Source: Maylandia zebra (lineage: Eukaryota > Chordata > Actinopteri > Cichliformes > Cichlidae). From it: DNA of 64,000 bases. The DNA lies in contig NC_135177.1 in NCBI RefSeq assembly GCF_041146795.1, forward strand, positions 19,667,560 to 19,731,559. The letters are read 5' to 3'. Positions 1 through 12,255 of the stretch are shown piece after piece (the first letter of the stretch is position 1; each line of letters starts with the position of its first letter). The translations under genes were made by a program, and so were the position numbers. Below the pieces are notes generated by a model, which searched no databases, had not been told where the DNA came from, and saw only the letters and a list, made by a program, of their open reading frames with translations.

Positions 1-33
1 GGATGTCAACCCCCCCCCCCCCCCCCCCCCCCC
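1..33. repeat. poly(C) tract at window edge
   Basis: Apart from the first ten bases, this is an almost pure run of more than 20 C. It is a simple homopolymer; its true length is uncertain in any assembly. Confidence 0.9.
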
Positions 34-3000
34 ACGTCTCCTGTTAGATTTGGACAGCCATATCCTCAGAATATACAGGGTCTTTTATTGCAATTTAACA
101 TCAAGATATAATGTTTCAAAGATAAATGTCACCATGCTATTAATCTGCCGGGCACTAAATTACACTAATGATACCAGAATATCACTAATTAATACTTTTA
201 ACCATAAAGCGACAATTCTGCCAGCCAAATGTGTATAGATTGAGCTGTTGAGTAATAATAAATAAAACTGGATTTACAGAGAAAGATGATGGAAATATAA
301 AACGCATTTCCCTTCAGGTAAAAACACATTTGTAGTCATTTTCTGCTGATAATGACTGAGAGTTCAAAGAAGTTAATTCTGTTACAGGTGACAGTGTATT
401 TTTTTTCCCCCCAGTAAGACTTCTTTTGATGCTACTGCTCTCATAATTCGTGCCATGTGCAAACATAAATAACTCAGAAGAATAACGGTACACTAATATA
501 ACCCGCTCATCTTTGTTGATTATTATTATGCATCAGGCTTGTTGAGAAGGCTAAAGGCTTGATCTATACCACTTTGGAGAGGTAATTTTGATCAAGCTGT
601 CAGCTGCTTCTTCTGCTCTTTAACCAGGTCACAGAGCAGTAGATCACAGCTTCATAGAGAGTTTCTGTCAGGCATAACAGAGTGTTATTTATGTGGTATC
701 CCCTGGCATTTTGCAGGAAATGTATTACATCTCCAACTGGCCCTATGTCAGCATTCCATTAAAGCTTCTTTTCCTCAGTCTAAATCTTAAAATCTGAAAT
801 AGACACACTTTAAAGGTAAGTCACTCTTAATTGAGGTCAGTTTCTGTGAACATAACTCATAGCAGCTGACAAATTAAGGTTTTTTCCGCTGGCTCGTGAC
901 ACTGTGGGACGATATGGTGTATTCAAAGTGAATGCTAATGACAATCACAGCAGGAAAACTCATATTTCTGGAAATTTGAAGCTTCGATTTTTTAAAAATT
1001 TATTTTAGTGGTTTTTTGATATCTACCATCTAATGTTATGAGCTGCAGAACAGGGTTAGCGGTGGGGCACTAAATATAGGTCTAGACAGGTCATTTATTA
1101 GAAGCACCACGCCCACTTTTCTCACATGTTATAGGTGTCTGCTCTCTCTTCGCGTTAATAGCCTTCTGGGTGCTGCAGACAGCGATGTCGAAAGAGGACT
1201 TGTATATTTCTGGAGCGGGTGACAGATGTGGCTCCAACGTCCGAAAGTCACATTTCCTGGCCTCAAAAACCTCACCATCAACCCCCTACTTGATACTATG
1301 ATTAGCACCATCACATCTAAGCTGGTGTTTTCACTAATGAAGCTGTTAATGGTGTGGTGATGATTGTCAGCCCTCTCATTTACTGTATACATCAACGTTT
1401 CAAGCAGTTCGTGTTTCAAGGGTGTGGAGTCCAGGCTGTCAGGCAGGTTAGAGCTATGTGCTGACATGTCACTCAAAATAAATCAGGCTTATCAAAGTGA
1501 CAGGTGTTTGTCCACCTGCTATAAACATCTCCCACACCTCGCTCCTGCTCCATCTCTTCATAGATTATTTATAATGCTGCAGCCTCCATAGCCCAGCCCT
1601 GTTTACTCTCTTGTTGTGGCTCTAATATCAGGTCGGTGCTCTGCTGCTGATTTACTATACTAGTTAGCGAGGTGAGTAATGACCCGGGATGGTTTGGGAG
1701 GATAGTTTGTAATCAAAGGAGGTCAGAGATGCAAGCGATGTTCTAACTGTAATTACAGCCCTGTGTACCCCTTTCACCCACATACACTGCAGCTGTCTGC
1801 CTCTCAGTGCTGCGTAAAAGAATCACCCCCCATCTCTTGCCAGCTCCTCTTTTACTGCCCTGAGTTAGATGCCCCTGGTTGTAATGACCCCACCTTTAAG
1901 TTGAGGTCCCATCTCAGTGTCAGGTCTTTATATAGCAGCAGTTTTCAAGACAGCCCTCCAGCAGTGGAAGTGAAGGCGTGAGGTTTGAATTACAAGAGCT
2001 TGCTGAGCTAACTGAGGCACTGGATAGCAGATTGTTGCCATCACTCCCATTTAGTGTCAGCTTTGGCATGTATCCAGGCTCGGGTCCTGCCAAGCTAACC
2101 TGAACTCATTTAGTGCCCAAAGTACACACAGAGGTATTCATCATTACACTGTGACAAGACCACATCTTCATAAGTAAGAACACTGCGGTAAGATTCACAT
2201 TCAGATTGATTGATTCAGACATTTTAAGTTATTCAGTTTTACTGCTTTATATTTTTTGTATTCTTCTCGTCTCATCCTATTTATAATACAGTACGTATTA
2301 TATAGAGGAAAATAAAGAGGCAATGAGATAAAATGTTATGGTGCCATTCATCCTCATATCCACATTATGAGGAAAACCCATGCACTACAAGGAGAATGTC
2401 TACAGGTGCATGACCTATCTGCTGTGAGGCAACTGAGCTAACCAGCCGGCACGATAAACAACTTAAATATGGTAATGTACTTTCAATTAATTCAATGTCC
2501 TCTCCATAGCTTCCACCTACAGGTCACATGATGCCCCCAAAACCATCCTGCTGAAGAGGGCCAGAAGTTCTAACTTCACAAAGCTAGACAGTAGAGCTAT
2601 GACACTGTGTCATTACATTGTTTGCATATACTGCTCCCAAAGGTCAAGAACAAGCATCCACGCTCCAGTGGCGGTGTATATTTAACATCCAGAGTGTTGG
2701 TAACTTTTAAGTAAGACTTTATGTGTGTTAACCACGTCTGCACAACTTCAGACTTCCTGGTGTGACAGTCCATATCATTTTACGTGCATATTAATGAATT
2801 TGACATAGGTCTATTAAGGGTACCATGAATAATAATCATTCAAATTTAGGATACTCATTACATATGTATTACATGAGTAGCAGGTGGGGTAATTTGAGTA
2901 ATTTGTGGCTATATGCAGATATTGGGATGATGGACGGTGTCTGAAGAAGACAAGCTGAGCCGGTCAGTGGATCTACTGCAGAGTAAGGAGAATTTAGGCT

Positions 3001-3460
3001 CATCATAAAAGATTTCTCCTTGCCTCTTATTTCACTTGGACATTTTTATGTTTTTTTTATTTTCTACCTCATTGCAGCCGTGAGCTGCCTGCTGATTTAC
3101 ACACACTGCCAGTGAAGCTCAGAGGCCCCGAGAGATGGTGCCCTCTACCCCTCCGTTTTTCCCCCTTCTTTCTCCACCCTATGTCGTCTTCTCACTGCCA
3201 CCACTGGCAGTTTCTCTGTTCCCTGAAATGGGTCTGACCAAAGAGCTCCCCCTCTACTCATACCTCATCCCTAACAAGACATTTCGTCTGGAGGGTTTGC
3301 TATTTACACATGATCTTGTGACACACAAAAGGCTCTGTTCCCCTGTGCCAAGATGCGAATGCATGCAAAAATGTACTACACATCTCCCTCTCTTTCTGTC
3401 TTCATCTATCGGTTGAGCTATTGGTCAACCTATGTACTAACAATCATTACACAAGGACTT
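34..3460. other. intergenic, no gene recognised
   Basis: No open frame here has splice-consistent or family-like content. Short ORFs near 1.1-2.0 kb and 3.1 kb read as low-information sequence. A worn repeat tail with the words gagaatgtctac and ctgtgaggcaactgagctaacc lies near 2385-2450; it resembles the fish dispersed repeat seen better at 57030-57200. Confidence 0.6.
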
Positions 3461-3461
3461 T

Positions 3462-3560
3462 TGATTTGATTTGATTTGATATACCTTTATTAGTCCCACA
3501 AGGGGAAATTTCATAAGGCTGCCGACCTATTGCACGCAATGGCGGCTTCTATATTTTTTG
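3462..3560 (-). mobile_element. non-LTR retrotransposon 3' end
   Basis: Read on the minus strand, this gives a segment with 'gtgggactaataaaggt' followed by a short tandem ATCAA tail. The same 3' end with a different tail occurs on the plus strand at about 49370-49461. A conserved end plus a simple tandem tail is typical of a LINE 3' terminus. The clade is not certain; only the 3' end is present, as expected for a 5'-truncated copy. Confidence 0.6.
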
Positions 3561-3939
3561 CAGTTTAAAGAATTTGTACTTCCAATAACACAGCAAACCT
3601 GCAGCTGGTGGCTTTGGAGGCTGTTTGTATGGGAAACAGTACAAAACAACCTGTTCCTATGCCAATGAAATGATCACAAGTTTACACGACTATGAACTGT
3701 AATAAAAAAAGAAAGAAAAAAAAAGACTAAAAATATTTAGTTTCTTGTCATTTCAATTTAAGGAGTTACCTACTAAATTATCATCTATTCATTTTTTTTT
3801 ACCTAATTCTAAGTCAAAGTTAACAATTTAGAAAACTCAGTCAAAGCATTTTATTTTAATATGGATTCATGCATACTTTATAAAAAATGTTATCAAATTT
3901 AGATTTAGCAGTTAATCTAAGATGCATGTTTTTGCACCG

Positions 3940-4095
3940 AGGGAGGACACCTATGTAGGCGCAGGGAGAACATGCAAACTCCACACAGGAAGGCCCCACC
4001 AGGGGAACAATGCCCTTCCACCAGTGTGTGAATGTGAGAGTGAATGAATAGTGGAATTGTACAGCGCTTTGAGGTTCTCAAAAAGCGCTATATTC
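3940..4095 (+). mobile_element. composite SINE/LINE-tail repeat fragments
   Basis: The first half carries the 'gggagaacatgcaaactccacacaggaagg' type of dispersed fish repeat also present near 57080-57130. The second half has the 'tacagcgctttgaggttctcaaaaagcgctatat' type tail, similar to the SINE tail at 61691 and the fragment near 42672. No coding content. Confidence 0.55.
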
Positions 4096-4099
4096 TCAT

Positions 4100-7000
4100 G
4101 CTATGCTAACATTAAAAAAACAATAGATGCCAAAAGAATAAAGACCCCTGTTTGTACAACCTGCAGGCATATGTTCCTTTCTATAAAACGAAGGGATTAT
4201 TTCATTGATTAATGAACATTTGTGATTATATATGATCAAACACATTTGCTCTTTTAAGACAAAGTCCCTCCTTGTCATACATCTGTTTTTAAGATGCACA
4301 AACCAAAGGAAACACATCTAATTTTACACACCATATTATTTGAGGAAATTACCCAGCAATGATCTCATCTTTTTTTCCCTCCCTCAAGCCAATGCGCTCA
4401 AGGCAGAGGAGCTAGTTTCATGCTGATCAGCTCTGATTCTAGGGGATGGGAAGCTGGTGCATGCCTTGGTACAGTGATCACGTCGGTTCCCTGTAATTGC
4501 TACATCTACACATCAACAGGCGACACCATTTGCAGGGGAAATAGCAGGTTTAACTATACAGAACTCAGAAAAGGTAAGGCTGCAGAATTTGATGGATGGC
4601 TTGTGTCATCTCATTTTCATCTGTGACATTTGAGTGACACAGAAAAATGTTTCAACCCTGAAGATTTTTTTTTCCTTTTTGTTTTTGCTTTTTGGTCAAA
4701 CTGAGGGTAGGTTTGGCTTTTGAATGTGCACATGCACAGACACACACACACACACACATAGAAGGACAGAGGCACACACAGCTGCAAGGACAGATGTAAA
4801 AATCCTGTTTTGGCTGTCAGGTTGTGGAAGCTTTGTGGCCCACAGTAAATCAGCACTCAGTACTGGCATGAAATGTAAGAGACCTTGAAAAATGTTCAGT
4901 TTCTTATTAACGCTTCAGTAAATCCCCAGCTCCAAGATCTGCCTATAGTGGAAAAACACGCCGTATCGCCTGCGTGTGCTGTTGTCATATCACCAATAAT
5001 GTATATTCATGGTATCGTTTTGTTTAGGCATCAGCCCCTGTCCACTGGCAGTGCAGCTGGCTTTCTCTGATATCGACTCATCCTGGTTCAATGGAGTTGC
5101 AGTCACAGAGATTTAATATCTCAAATGGTGCTGAGCTCCTATTGCTACTAATGGATTCTGTATAATGTGGCACTTAAAATGCATGAGCAGGCTCTGATTT
5201 ATCTGTAATTTGCCTCCACTGGAGCATATCTCCCTCATTTCTTCCATTTGTTTTTGGCTTTGTAGACATACCCTGATTGGGATTTCATATTGTCACATGT
5301 TTGACAGTTTGGTTAATTCCAAAAGATAAAATGTTTACTTTTGCTTATTCTGATGCGGTGTTAATTACAAATCAGATGTAATAGCAAGTCAAGCATGTGA
5401 TCATAGACATTAGATGTGGTTTATTTGAGCTGTTGTGGCAGAAAGACATGCTGACTTGGTCTGAGGCAGATGGGTCTCTCCCAGAGGGGCCATTTTCATT
5501 TATTTGGTCTTCGACTACTTTATGTGTCAAACAATAAGCATACTAATTAGATTACGCACAGTGAGGGTATTTGCCCAGGGAGAGTGAAATTTCATCTTCT
5601 ACTTCTTCTTCATTTATTGTCCCGCTGTTTTCACTCCAGCTGACCACACTGGGGGTCACACAACATGGAGCAGGGAGCCACTAGCAATTGATCTGATGGG
5701 TTTAAATGTCTCCTTGTTGTCATGGTAGCAGAACTGCAGCGGCAGGGTAGGCTCAAGGTTAACGGCCAGTGGATCGGAGTACTGAACCATCAAATGATGG
5801 GTCAATACTGCAGGACGGGTCAAATTGAAACTAGCAAATGGAAACATTTCAATCCACAAGACTGCTAGTGACAAAAAGGAGTTTGCAGTCACAAAGCTCT
5901 GCAAAGGGAACTTAGTTCATTGTGCAACCTGCAACTCCAAAGCTCCCCAAGATTACTTCTTCCCTTTTACATTTTTGGCATCTCTTACACTAGCATCTCA
6001 AGGGCTGTGATACATCCTTCATTGGTTTCATTAATATTATGAAACTGATGAGTCTAAAATGTTTTAATTAATTAAAATTTACATGACAGCTTTTCTTTTC
6101 TTTTTTTAACAGACAAAGTAATTTAATTCTGAATGACTGAAGTTTATTTTTAAAATACCCACACAATACCCAAAATGTTGCATCTTTAACTTCAAGAATT
6201 CCTTCAAACACTGACATGATACAGTGTAGCATTTTACATAGGCTTCTTAAAAGTCTGTCAGGGTGACACGCAACAATATTGGAAAGTCAGATATCATTAG
6301 ACTGAACAGTTCCTGTTTAAATAGCTTCTTTGCAAGCTATTTGCAGGAAGACAAGACAAACATTTTTCAAAATTTATTAAGTGGAAATAGTGAAAAACAT
6401 TCATATGTTTGCACTTGAACACCTACACCTTTGTCCGAAGGTGCAAAATACTGCTGACTACACGTCAAGCATTGGTAATGGTTGCACATACATATATTTC
6501 ACTATAGTAGATGCAAATGAATACATATCTACTGGATGCGCATCTTTCAGAAATGTGTCCCACCTTCCCGTGGCAGCTCGGTCGGCGGCTGTTCATCTCA
6601 GTGTGTTTAAGATGACGTCACTGCTCTGTTCTTTCTAACATAAGCCTACTATCTCTTCCACCCTCTGAATTCACAATAAATCTCACCCAGCTGCTGCAGA
6701 GGAAAAAACCAAAGTAAGCAAAACACTTCATCTAATGAGTTTTGCAGATATGTCAGTTTGTCCACTCCCTTTACTCGTTATTACATCTGCAATAAAATAA
6801 AAAAAAAGCACGGTGGTGTTCACTGTGAGAGCAGGCGTGTGTGTTTACTAAACACACACGAACAGACACGCTGAGATGTGACTGCAGTAGGTGAGCTCAG
6901 ACTAACAAAAGCAAAGGAGACAGGTAGAAAGGGTGTCTTGTCATTGCAGCTGGCATTTTGTTCAGCAGGGAGCAATGTAGCCTGTCTACCCGATAGCCCT

Positions 7001-7420
7001 CTCAGACAGGAGCAAGTCCATTGGGATCCCACAGGACCTCCTACCAGCCACACACCTGACAAGGGGGCTGTCTAAAAACTCTGCAGAGACCCTATTACAC
7101 ATGTCATACTGCTAAGCACTGCGGTGGCCACCAGATGACAAGCTTTCCACACCCTTCCCTTGATTGGGAGTGAAGCACAGAGAGGAGAACAAAAGGCTTT
7201 CACTGCACTCATATCTGACCAGTTTCAGTCTCAATGACCAAAATTCAAGCAATGTTTATGAAGCAAAGATTATACAAACGCATTGCTGTTACAACACTGC
7301 CATCTTCAGGCAAATTGTTGGTACAACTTTGTATTTATTCAGACAATCTGAGAACGTGCAGGTAGATATGTAGATAGATATAAATGTAGATAGATAATAG
7401 ATATGTAATATACAAGAGGT
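4100..7420. other. intergenic, no gene recognised
   Basis: This stretch holds a short (CA)n near 4740 and no ORF with recognisable similarity or splice support. Nothing else could be assigned. Confidence 0.5.
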
Positions 7421-7425
7421 AATTT

Positions 7426-7431
7426 TTTATT
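7426..7431 (-). terminator. candidate snx10 polyadenylation signal
   Basis: The minus strand reads AATAAA about 205 bases past the snx10 stop codon. Position and sequence fit a polyadenylation signal, but in AT-rich DNA the motif is common, so this is only a candidate. Confidence 0.4.
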
Positions 7432-7637
7432 ATTATTTACTGTGCAAATTTCAAACTAAAACGTCTCATCAAGAACACAAGAAGCTGTGACATTTTTTTA
7501 AATAAATGAAATAATTAAGACGAGACATGTTAAGTGCAGTAACAGGTTTACGGTAATAGCTTTTTCCTTCGCTCATCCAAAACATTGTATGGGTGCAGAG
7601 ACTCCCACATTCTGTCAGCAGTATGAAGATGATGCTT

Positions 7638-9013
7638 TCATGTAGAACGAGATAAGCAGCTCAGCTCTTCCTCCTGGCTTGTTTCAATGAGATCAAGAGA
7701 AGAAGCTTCCAAATCTTTAATCTTGTGTTCTGGATCCCTACCCTCGGAGCTGGAAAAAAAAAAGACAATTTAGTGAATTAGGTAGAGTGAAACTGACTTC
7801 TAAAGACTTTCAGTTTTACTCATGCGGTGAGATCAGATCTTTTTTTTTACCTATCTGAGTCAGAGTCACAGGAAATTTTGAGGTTATTGTGCAGATCCTC
7901 TTCTGAGTGGAATCTCCGGAGGCCGCAGCGTTGCACAGCCTGAACCACAGAGTAGTGCGTCCTTCCAGCAGCGCAGGCCTCTATCATAGGCACGCTAAGC
8001 TGTGACTGTAGGAAAAGGTGAAGGCAGCTGTCGGACAGCAGCAGAGGGTTCTGAAGGACTCTGAAAAAAATTTGGGAAAAATAAACACTTTAAAACTTCG
8101 CCCGGTATTACCTTTAGAAAGAGTCAGTCATGTGGTCCCGTGTTTGTACTCCAGTTTTTGTTTGACTAGGTCAAAGTTCATAAATGCATTGATCTTTGGG
8201 TTCTCACGTACTGTTCCAAAAATTTCTGGAGCCCTTTCATTCGATCAGTGATCTGCTGAGCGTTATTAAGACTGAAGAAAGGGTTTTTAGGGGGCAGCCC
8301 TGGTACATGTACCCTGGAAAATCAACAACAAGAACAACAAAATGTCAGGAACAACTGAGCACACTACTTTAACTATGAGTAAGTAAACTTTAAATTCAAA
8401 TCTCAGTGGATGAACTTACATTAGCATCGAATTTGCCTGCAGTTTTCGCCTGAGCCATACAAACTCACTGTATCTCCTTCTCACTTGTGAGATCTTCTTG
8501 GTGAAGCACACACTGTCGGTCTAAAACAGGACACCCCAGTGTCACACACATATCACAGTAAAAATGCCCTAAATGAAAGAATAACGATTCGACCAACTGT
8601 CTTAAGCATTTTACTTACATGTAAACAAATTTCATAGTCTATGTAGGCATGCCAGAAGTCATTCTTTTGCATCCGTGGGTCCCGTACCCAGACACTGATG
8701 ACCTGCTGCATGGAGAAGGCAGGACAGAGACTGAAAGACTGAATGGAATGCACTGTGTTGTGAAAAAGGGAAGGATTATATTGGCAGATAGAGGAAGTAG
8801 AATGACTAACATCACACGAACCAGGATAGGAAAATCCAACAGAGAATGGTTTCATGCTTAGTACAAACACGGTTATTTTCAAAGTTGTGCCACAGTTTAA
8901 GGAAAACACATGACTCCTAAAAGATCTTTCTTCTTGACAATTAAGAAACTGTCACATTCACAACACTAATTCAGACCTACCTGATTCTCGGTGCTGTCAG
9001 TTTCTTTTCTCAT
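7638..9013 (-). CDS. snx10: sorting nexin 10 (PX domain), 6 coding exons
   Basis: Coding exons on the minus strand: 9013-8981, 8705-8619, 8520-8420, 8313-8212, 8060-7851 and 7749-7638. They total 645 bases with all phases agreeing, giving 214 residues; human SNX10 has about 201. The PX domain spans roughly residues 12-130. The N-terminal part ([20 protein letters not shown]) and the RRRY core at residues 54-57, the family's phosphoinositide-binding patch, are clear. Leu-rich helices with [13 protein letters not shown] follow, then an acidic Ser/Asp tail. SNX10 binds PI3P on endosomes, works with V-ATPase in vacuole formation, and is needed in osteoclasts. The start is chosen because the upstream acceptor at 9017 opens directly onto this ATG; a 5' UTR exon lies further upstream. 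SNX11 is the closest alternative: 'SQLSVP' resembles SNX11, but the PX start and tail favour SNX10. Teleosts have two copies and which one this is cannot be told. Confidence 0.93.
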
Positions 9014-9310
9014 GATCTAAAAGATTCAATCTCAATAACTGTAAGTCAGATAGATAATAGTGGTCCTTAGCACTGCATTTGTGTCTTTTATTTCCACCTT
9101 TACAGGTTATGGAGCAAAGGTTTCAAAATAAAGTCACAAGACTGATATAAGCACCTCCCTCTAACTGTCAACTCAGCAAAACGAGCATTCCTAAATCGGA
9201 AGCATTGTTAGAGAACATGTGTCAGCACAACCAGATCAAAGCAGCTAAAGTTACAGGAAATCCATACTTTGTTAGAAAAAGAGACAACTGCTGTAGGTTT
9301 TTTTTTTTTT

Positions 9311-10846
9311 ACACCATCACAGTGGATTTTACACGACACAATCAAGATATGATTGAAGTGGAGACTTTTGGCTTTAATTCACAAAAGTTTAACAAAAAGT
9401 TTAGTATTAACTGTTTATAAATTACAGCCATTTTTATACAGTCTTCCGTTTTAAGAGGCTCAAAGGTAACTGCTAGCAGTTTTGTGGCCAGGTGAGGCCT
9501 GTTCATTTGTTATTTTGTGACAAATGAAGTAGACAAAAGATCTGGCGTTAATTTAAAATGGTGAAAATGGTTTAGATTTTAAATATAAGGTCTAATGAGA
9601 TGCCAATCTAAGTGAGGAAGGCCGTCATTAGGCTGAAAGTGAAAAATAATCCTCTCATAGAGACAGCAAAAAATTTAAGAGAGGCCAAATCAACAATCTG
9701 ATCTGTTCTTAAAAACAATGAGATGCCTGAAAGATCACAGGAGACAATTGAAGTGGATGCTGGTAGCCAAGTACCCAAGGGTACTGCAGAGGCCTGTTTT
9801 TAAGTCCATGCCAGAACATTTTCTGTGTCTAACTCCTTCCACTCTCTCCCATCTTTTCTGTTTACTCACAGTACTGCACTATCTAAAAAAAAACAAAGAA
9901 AAAAACAGAAGAACATAAAACTAAAATACATGATGACAGAATCGTTTCCATTTGTAAGGAAAAACAACTTTACAGCATCTAACCAAGTCAAGAAGAGGTA
10001 AGCATATCATTGACAGGGTCCAGAGTTTAGAAACACCTTCATGAATGTAAATACAGAGAGTTTACAGCACGGTGGAAACCACTGGTTATACTCAAAAACA
10101 AGAAGGTCAGATAAGAAAATACCTAAAAGAACCTGCACAGTTCTAGAAAAAGTATCTTTGGACAGATAAACTCAAGATTAACTTGTGCCAGAATAATGAG
10201 AAGAGAGAAGCATGGAAACAAATCATTATCCTAAGCATACCACATCATCTGTAAAATATGTGGAGGTAATGTTATAGCATGGGCATGTATGGTTGCCAAT
10301 GGTAAAGGGTCACTAGTGTTTATTGATAGAAGTGTACAGCACTATACTTTTCACTCAAATGCCACAAACCTAATCACTTCACAGTGCAAACAGATAATGA
10401 CCCGAAGGACACCACAAAAGCAACTCAGCCATTCCTGAAAGCAAAAACGGGGATATTCTTCATCAACCACGTCAGTCACCTGATCTCCGCCTAACAGCGT
10501 GCCTTCCAGTTACTAAAAACAAAACTGAATCCAGAAAAACCCACAAGCAGCACCAGACAGTGACCGCAGCACAGGGCTAGCAGAGCCTCTGAAGCATGGA
10601 AAAAAAGTACGTGGTGGTGTCGATGGGTTCTAAACTTTAGGCATTTATTGACTACAAAGGTTTTTACTTTTAAAATGTAAGTTTGTCCAATTGATTTCCG
10701 CCTCTGAAAATGAAGCACTGTCTAAAAAAATCACTGCAATTCCTAAAGAGCTGCATTTTTTACAGTAAAACCCTTGAATTAAGATTAAAGGTCTGCACTT
10801 TAAGCACATCTTAACTGTTAGCTTTAAAATCCACTGTGGTGGTGCA
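9311..10846 (+). mobile_element. Tc1-like DNA transposon, decayed, long inverted ends
   Basis: The left end (from 9311, 'caccatcacagtggatttta') matches the reverse complement of the right end ('aaaatccactgtggtggtg', about 10826-10844). Similarity continues inward for about 100 bases. Internal sequence keeps recognisable Tc1 transposase codons on the plus strand, such as the DDE-region words around 10150-10300 ('ggacagataaactcaag', 'atagcatgggcatgtatgg') and 'cagataatgacccgaag' near 10391. Stops and indels break the frame, so the element cannot encode an active transposase. It sits between the snx10 leader and the 3' end of the cbx3-like gene. Confidence 0.82.
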
Positions 10847-10849
10847 CAG

Positions 10850-12255
10850 AGGAAAAAAGAAAATCACAAAGCTTGTGTTTCTGGACCCAACTCTGTGTAG
10901 CCCATTTAGTGCCAGAAATGTAATGTCAAATGAATCATCTCATATTAATGTTGTTTTTTTTAATAATTTGGAATTGATCATTTATTTTAGGAGTAATTGG
11001 ACCACATAATGTGAGAAATATAATTAGAGTGAATCAAGATGCAAAAAGTGTCAAAAAAGGTTTCATTTATTCACAGACTTCACAGATCCATGGTCAACAG
11101 TTACAGTAGTTCTGTAGCAGATGTGTTTTTAGGAGGTTTGAGGTTCAGCTGAGTGTCCCATAGCAGTCATGGGAGATATGTCGAGTCAGAACAATGCCAC
11201 CAGGATACAGATATAAAGTACACAGAACTGTATAATTACAGTCAATGAATGCCCTGTGTAAACTGCACAGTCTCAGATCTAAAGTGCTACATTTAACAAT
11301 CGTCTTACGCATTTACGGTGCACAAGAGTTCATTTTGATAAGTGTAAATCTCATTAGATTTACTTAAGAAAATTCATGACCTTCTAATTCAACTCAATTT
11401 TATTTATACAGTGCCAAATCACGACAACAGTTGCCTCGAGGCGCTCTTATTCTGAAAAATTCTACAGGGCTTCACTTTTTGGATCAAAGCACCAAATATT
11501 TAAATAATCTGAAACGTTCTAATTCAATAAACAGGAGAAAACTGCTAATTTACAGCAGCTGATTAAAAAAAACAAGGGAATTTTTGATGGGCAACATTTT
11601 TTTTTAAATATATATTATTTAACATCAACCACAAGGGTCATAAAGAGATACAGTAAAAGCTGTGTCCATTAACACTTCACAACCTCACACAATACAAGTT
11701 CAAACAAGAGGCATTCCAACAACAGGGCTACAATCTTCAGCTCTAACCAAAAGCTACATAGGCTGAAGGCATGGACTTGGACAGTAGTTTGCTGGCTCTG
11801 GCAGTAGAGTGTCGCCGTACAGGATGTAAAGCACACACTAAACAACCGCAGGGCCCTTCCAGTGTAAGATACTGGCATCTAAACAGGACTATAAATACTA
11901 AATTACTCATAGAACAATATCTTCAAAACAAAACACAACCACAGTGATCGAGTCCGCTACATGATGACACAGGAAAAAAGCTGCAACGGGTTAGTCTGAC
12001 CTCAGATCAGCCGCTCTACATAAAGGTTAGCTTGAGCCTCCATCAGAGTGTCTGCAAAGTCACAGTGACCTTTTTTGAGCACCACGGGGCAGACAGCACT
12101 TAAAATCCACCACCGCCGAGGATGTCACACCTGCCAGAGCTCGAAGTGCTTCTGATGCCAGCTGAAGGAGGACATTTGATGGAGGCTAAAGTTAAGCTTC
12201 AGATGAGAGCACAGCTGTTTATTAGTTCTCCTCTGCACACAACCCACACACATTT
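10850..12255. other. cbx3-like 3' flank, probable 3' UTR
   Basis: No coding exon is recognised. Part is likely the 3' UTR of the minus-strand chromobox gene, whose stop is at 12256. A retrotransposon tail is listed separately at 11385-11450. Confidence 0.4.
11385..11450 (-). mobile_element. L2-like LINE 3' tail fragment
   Basis: The plus strand reads 'caattttatttatacagtgccaaatcac', the reverse complement of the 'gatttggcgctatataaataaaattg' end seen intact at about 55185-55225. It is a short 5'-truncated tail only. Confidence 0.6.

Noticed and set aside
7638-9013. SNX11 instead of SNX10
   Set aside because: The 'SQLSVP' stretch resembles SNX11, but the PX start, intron phases and acidic Ser/Asp tail fit SNX10 better.
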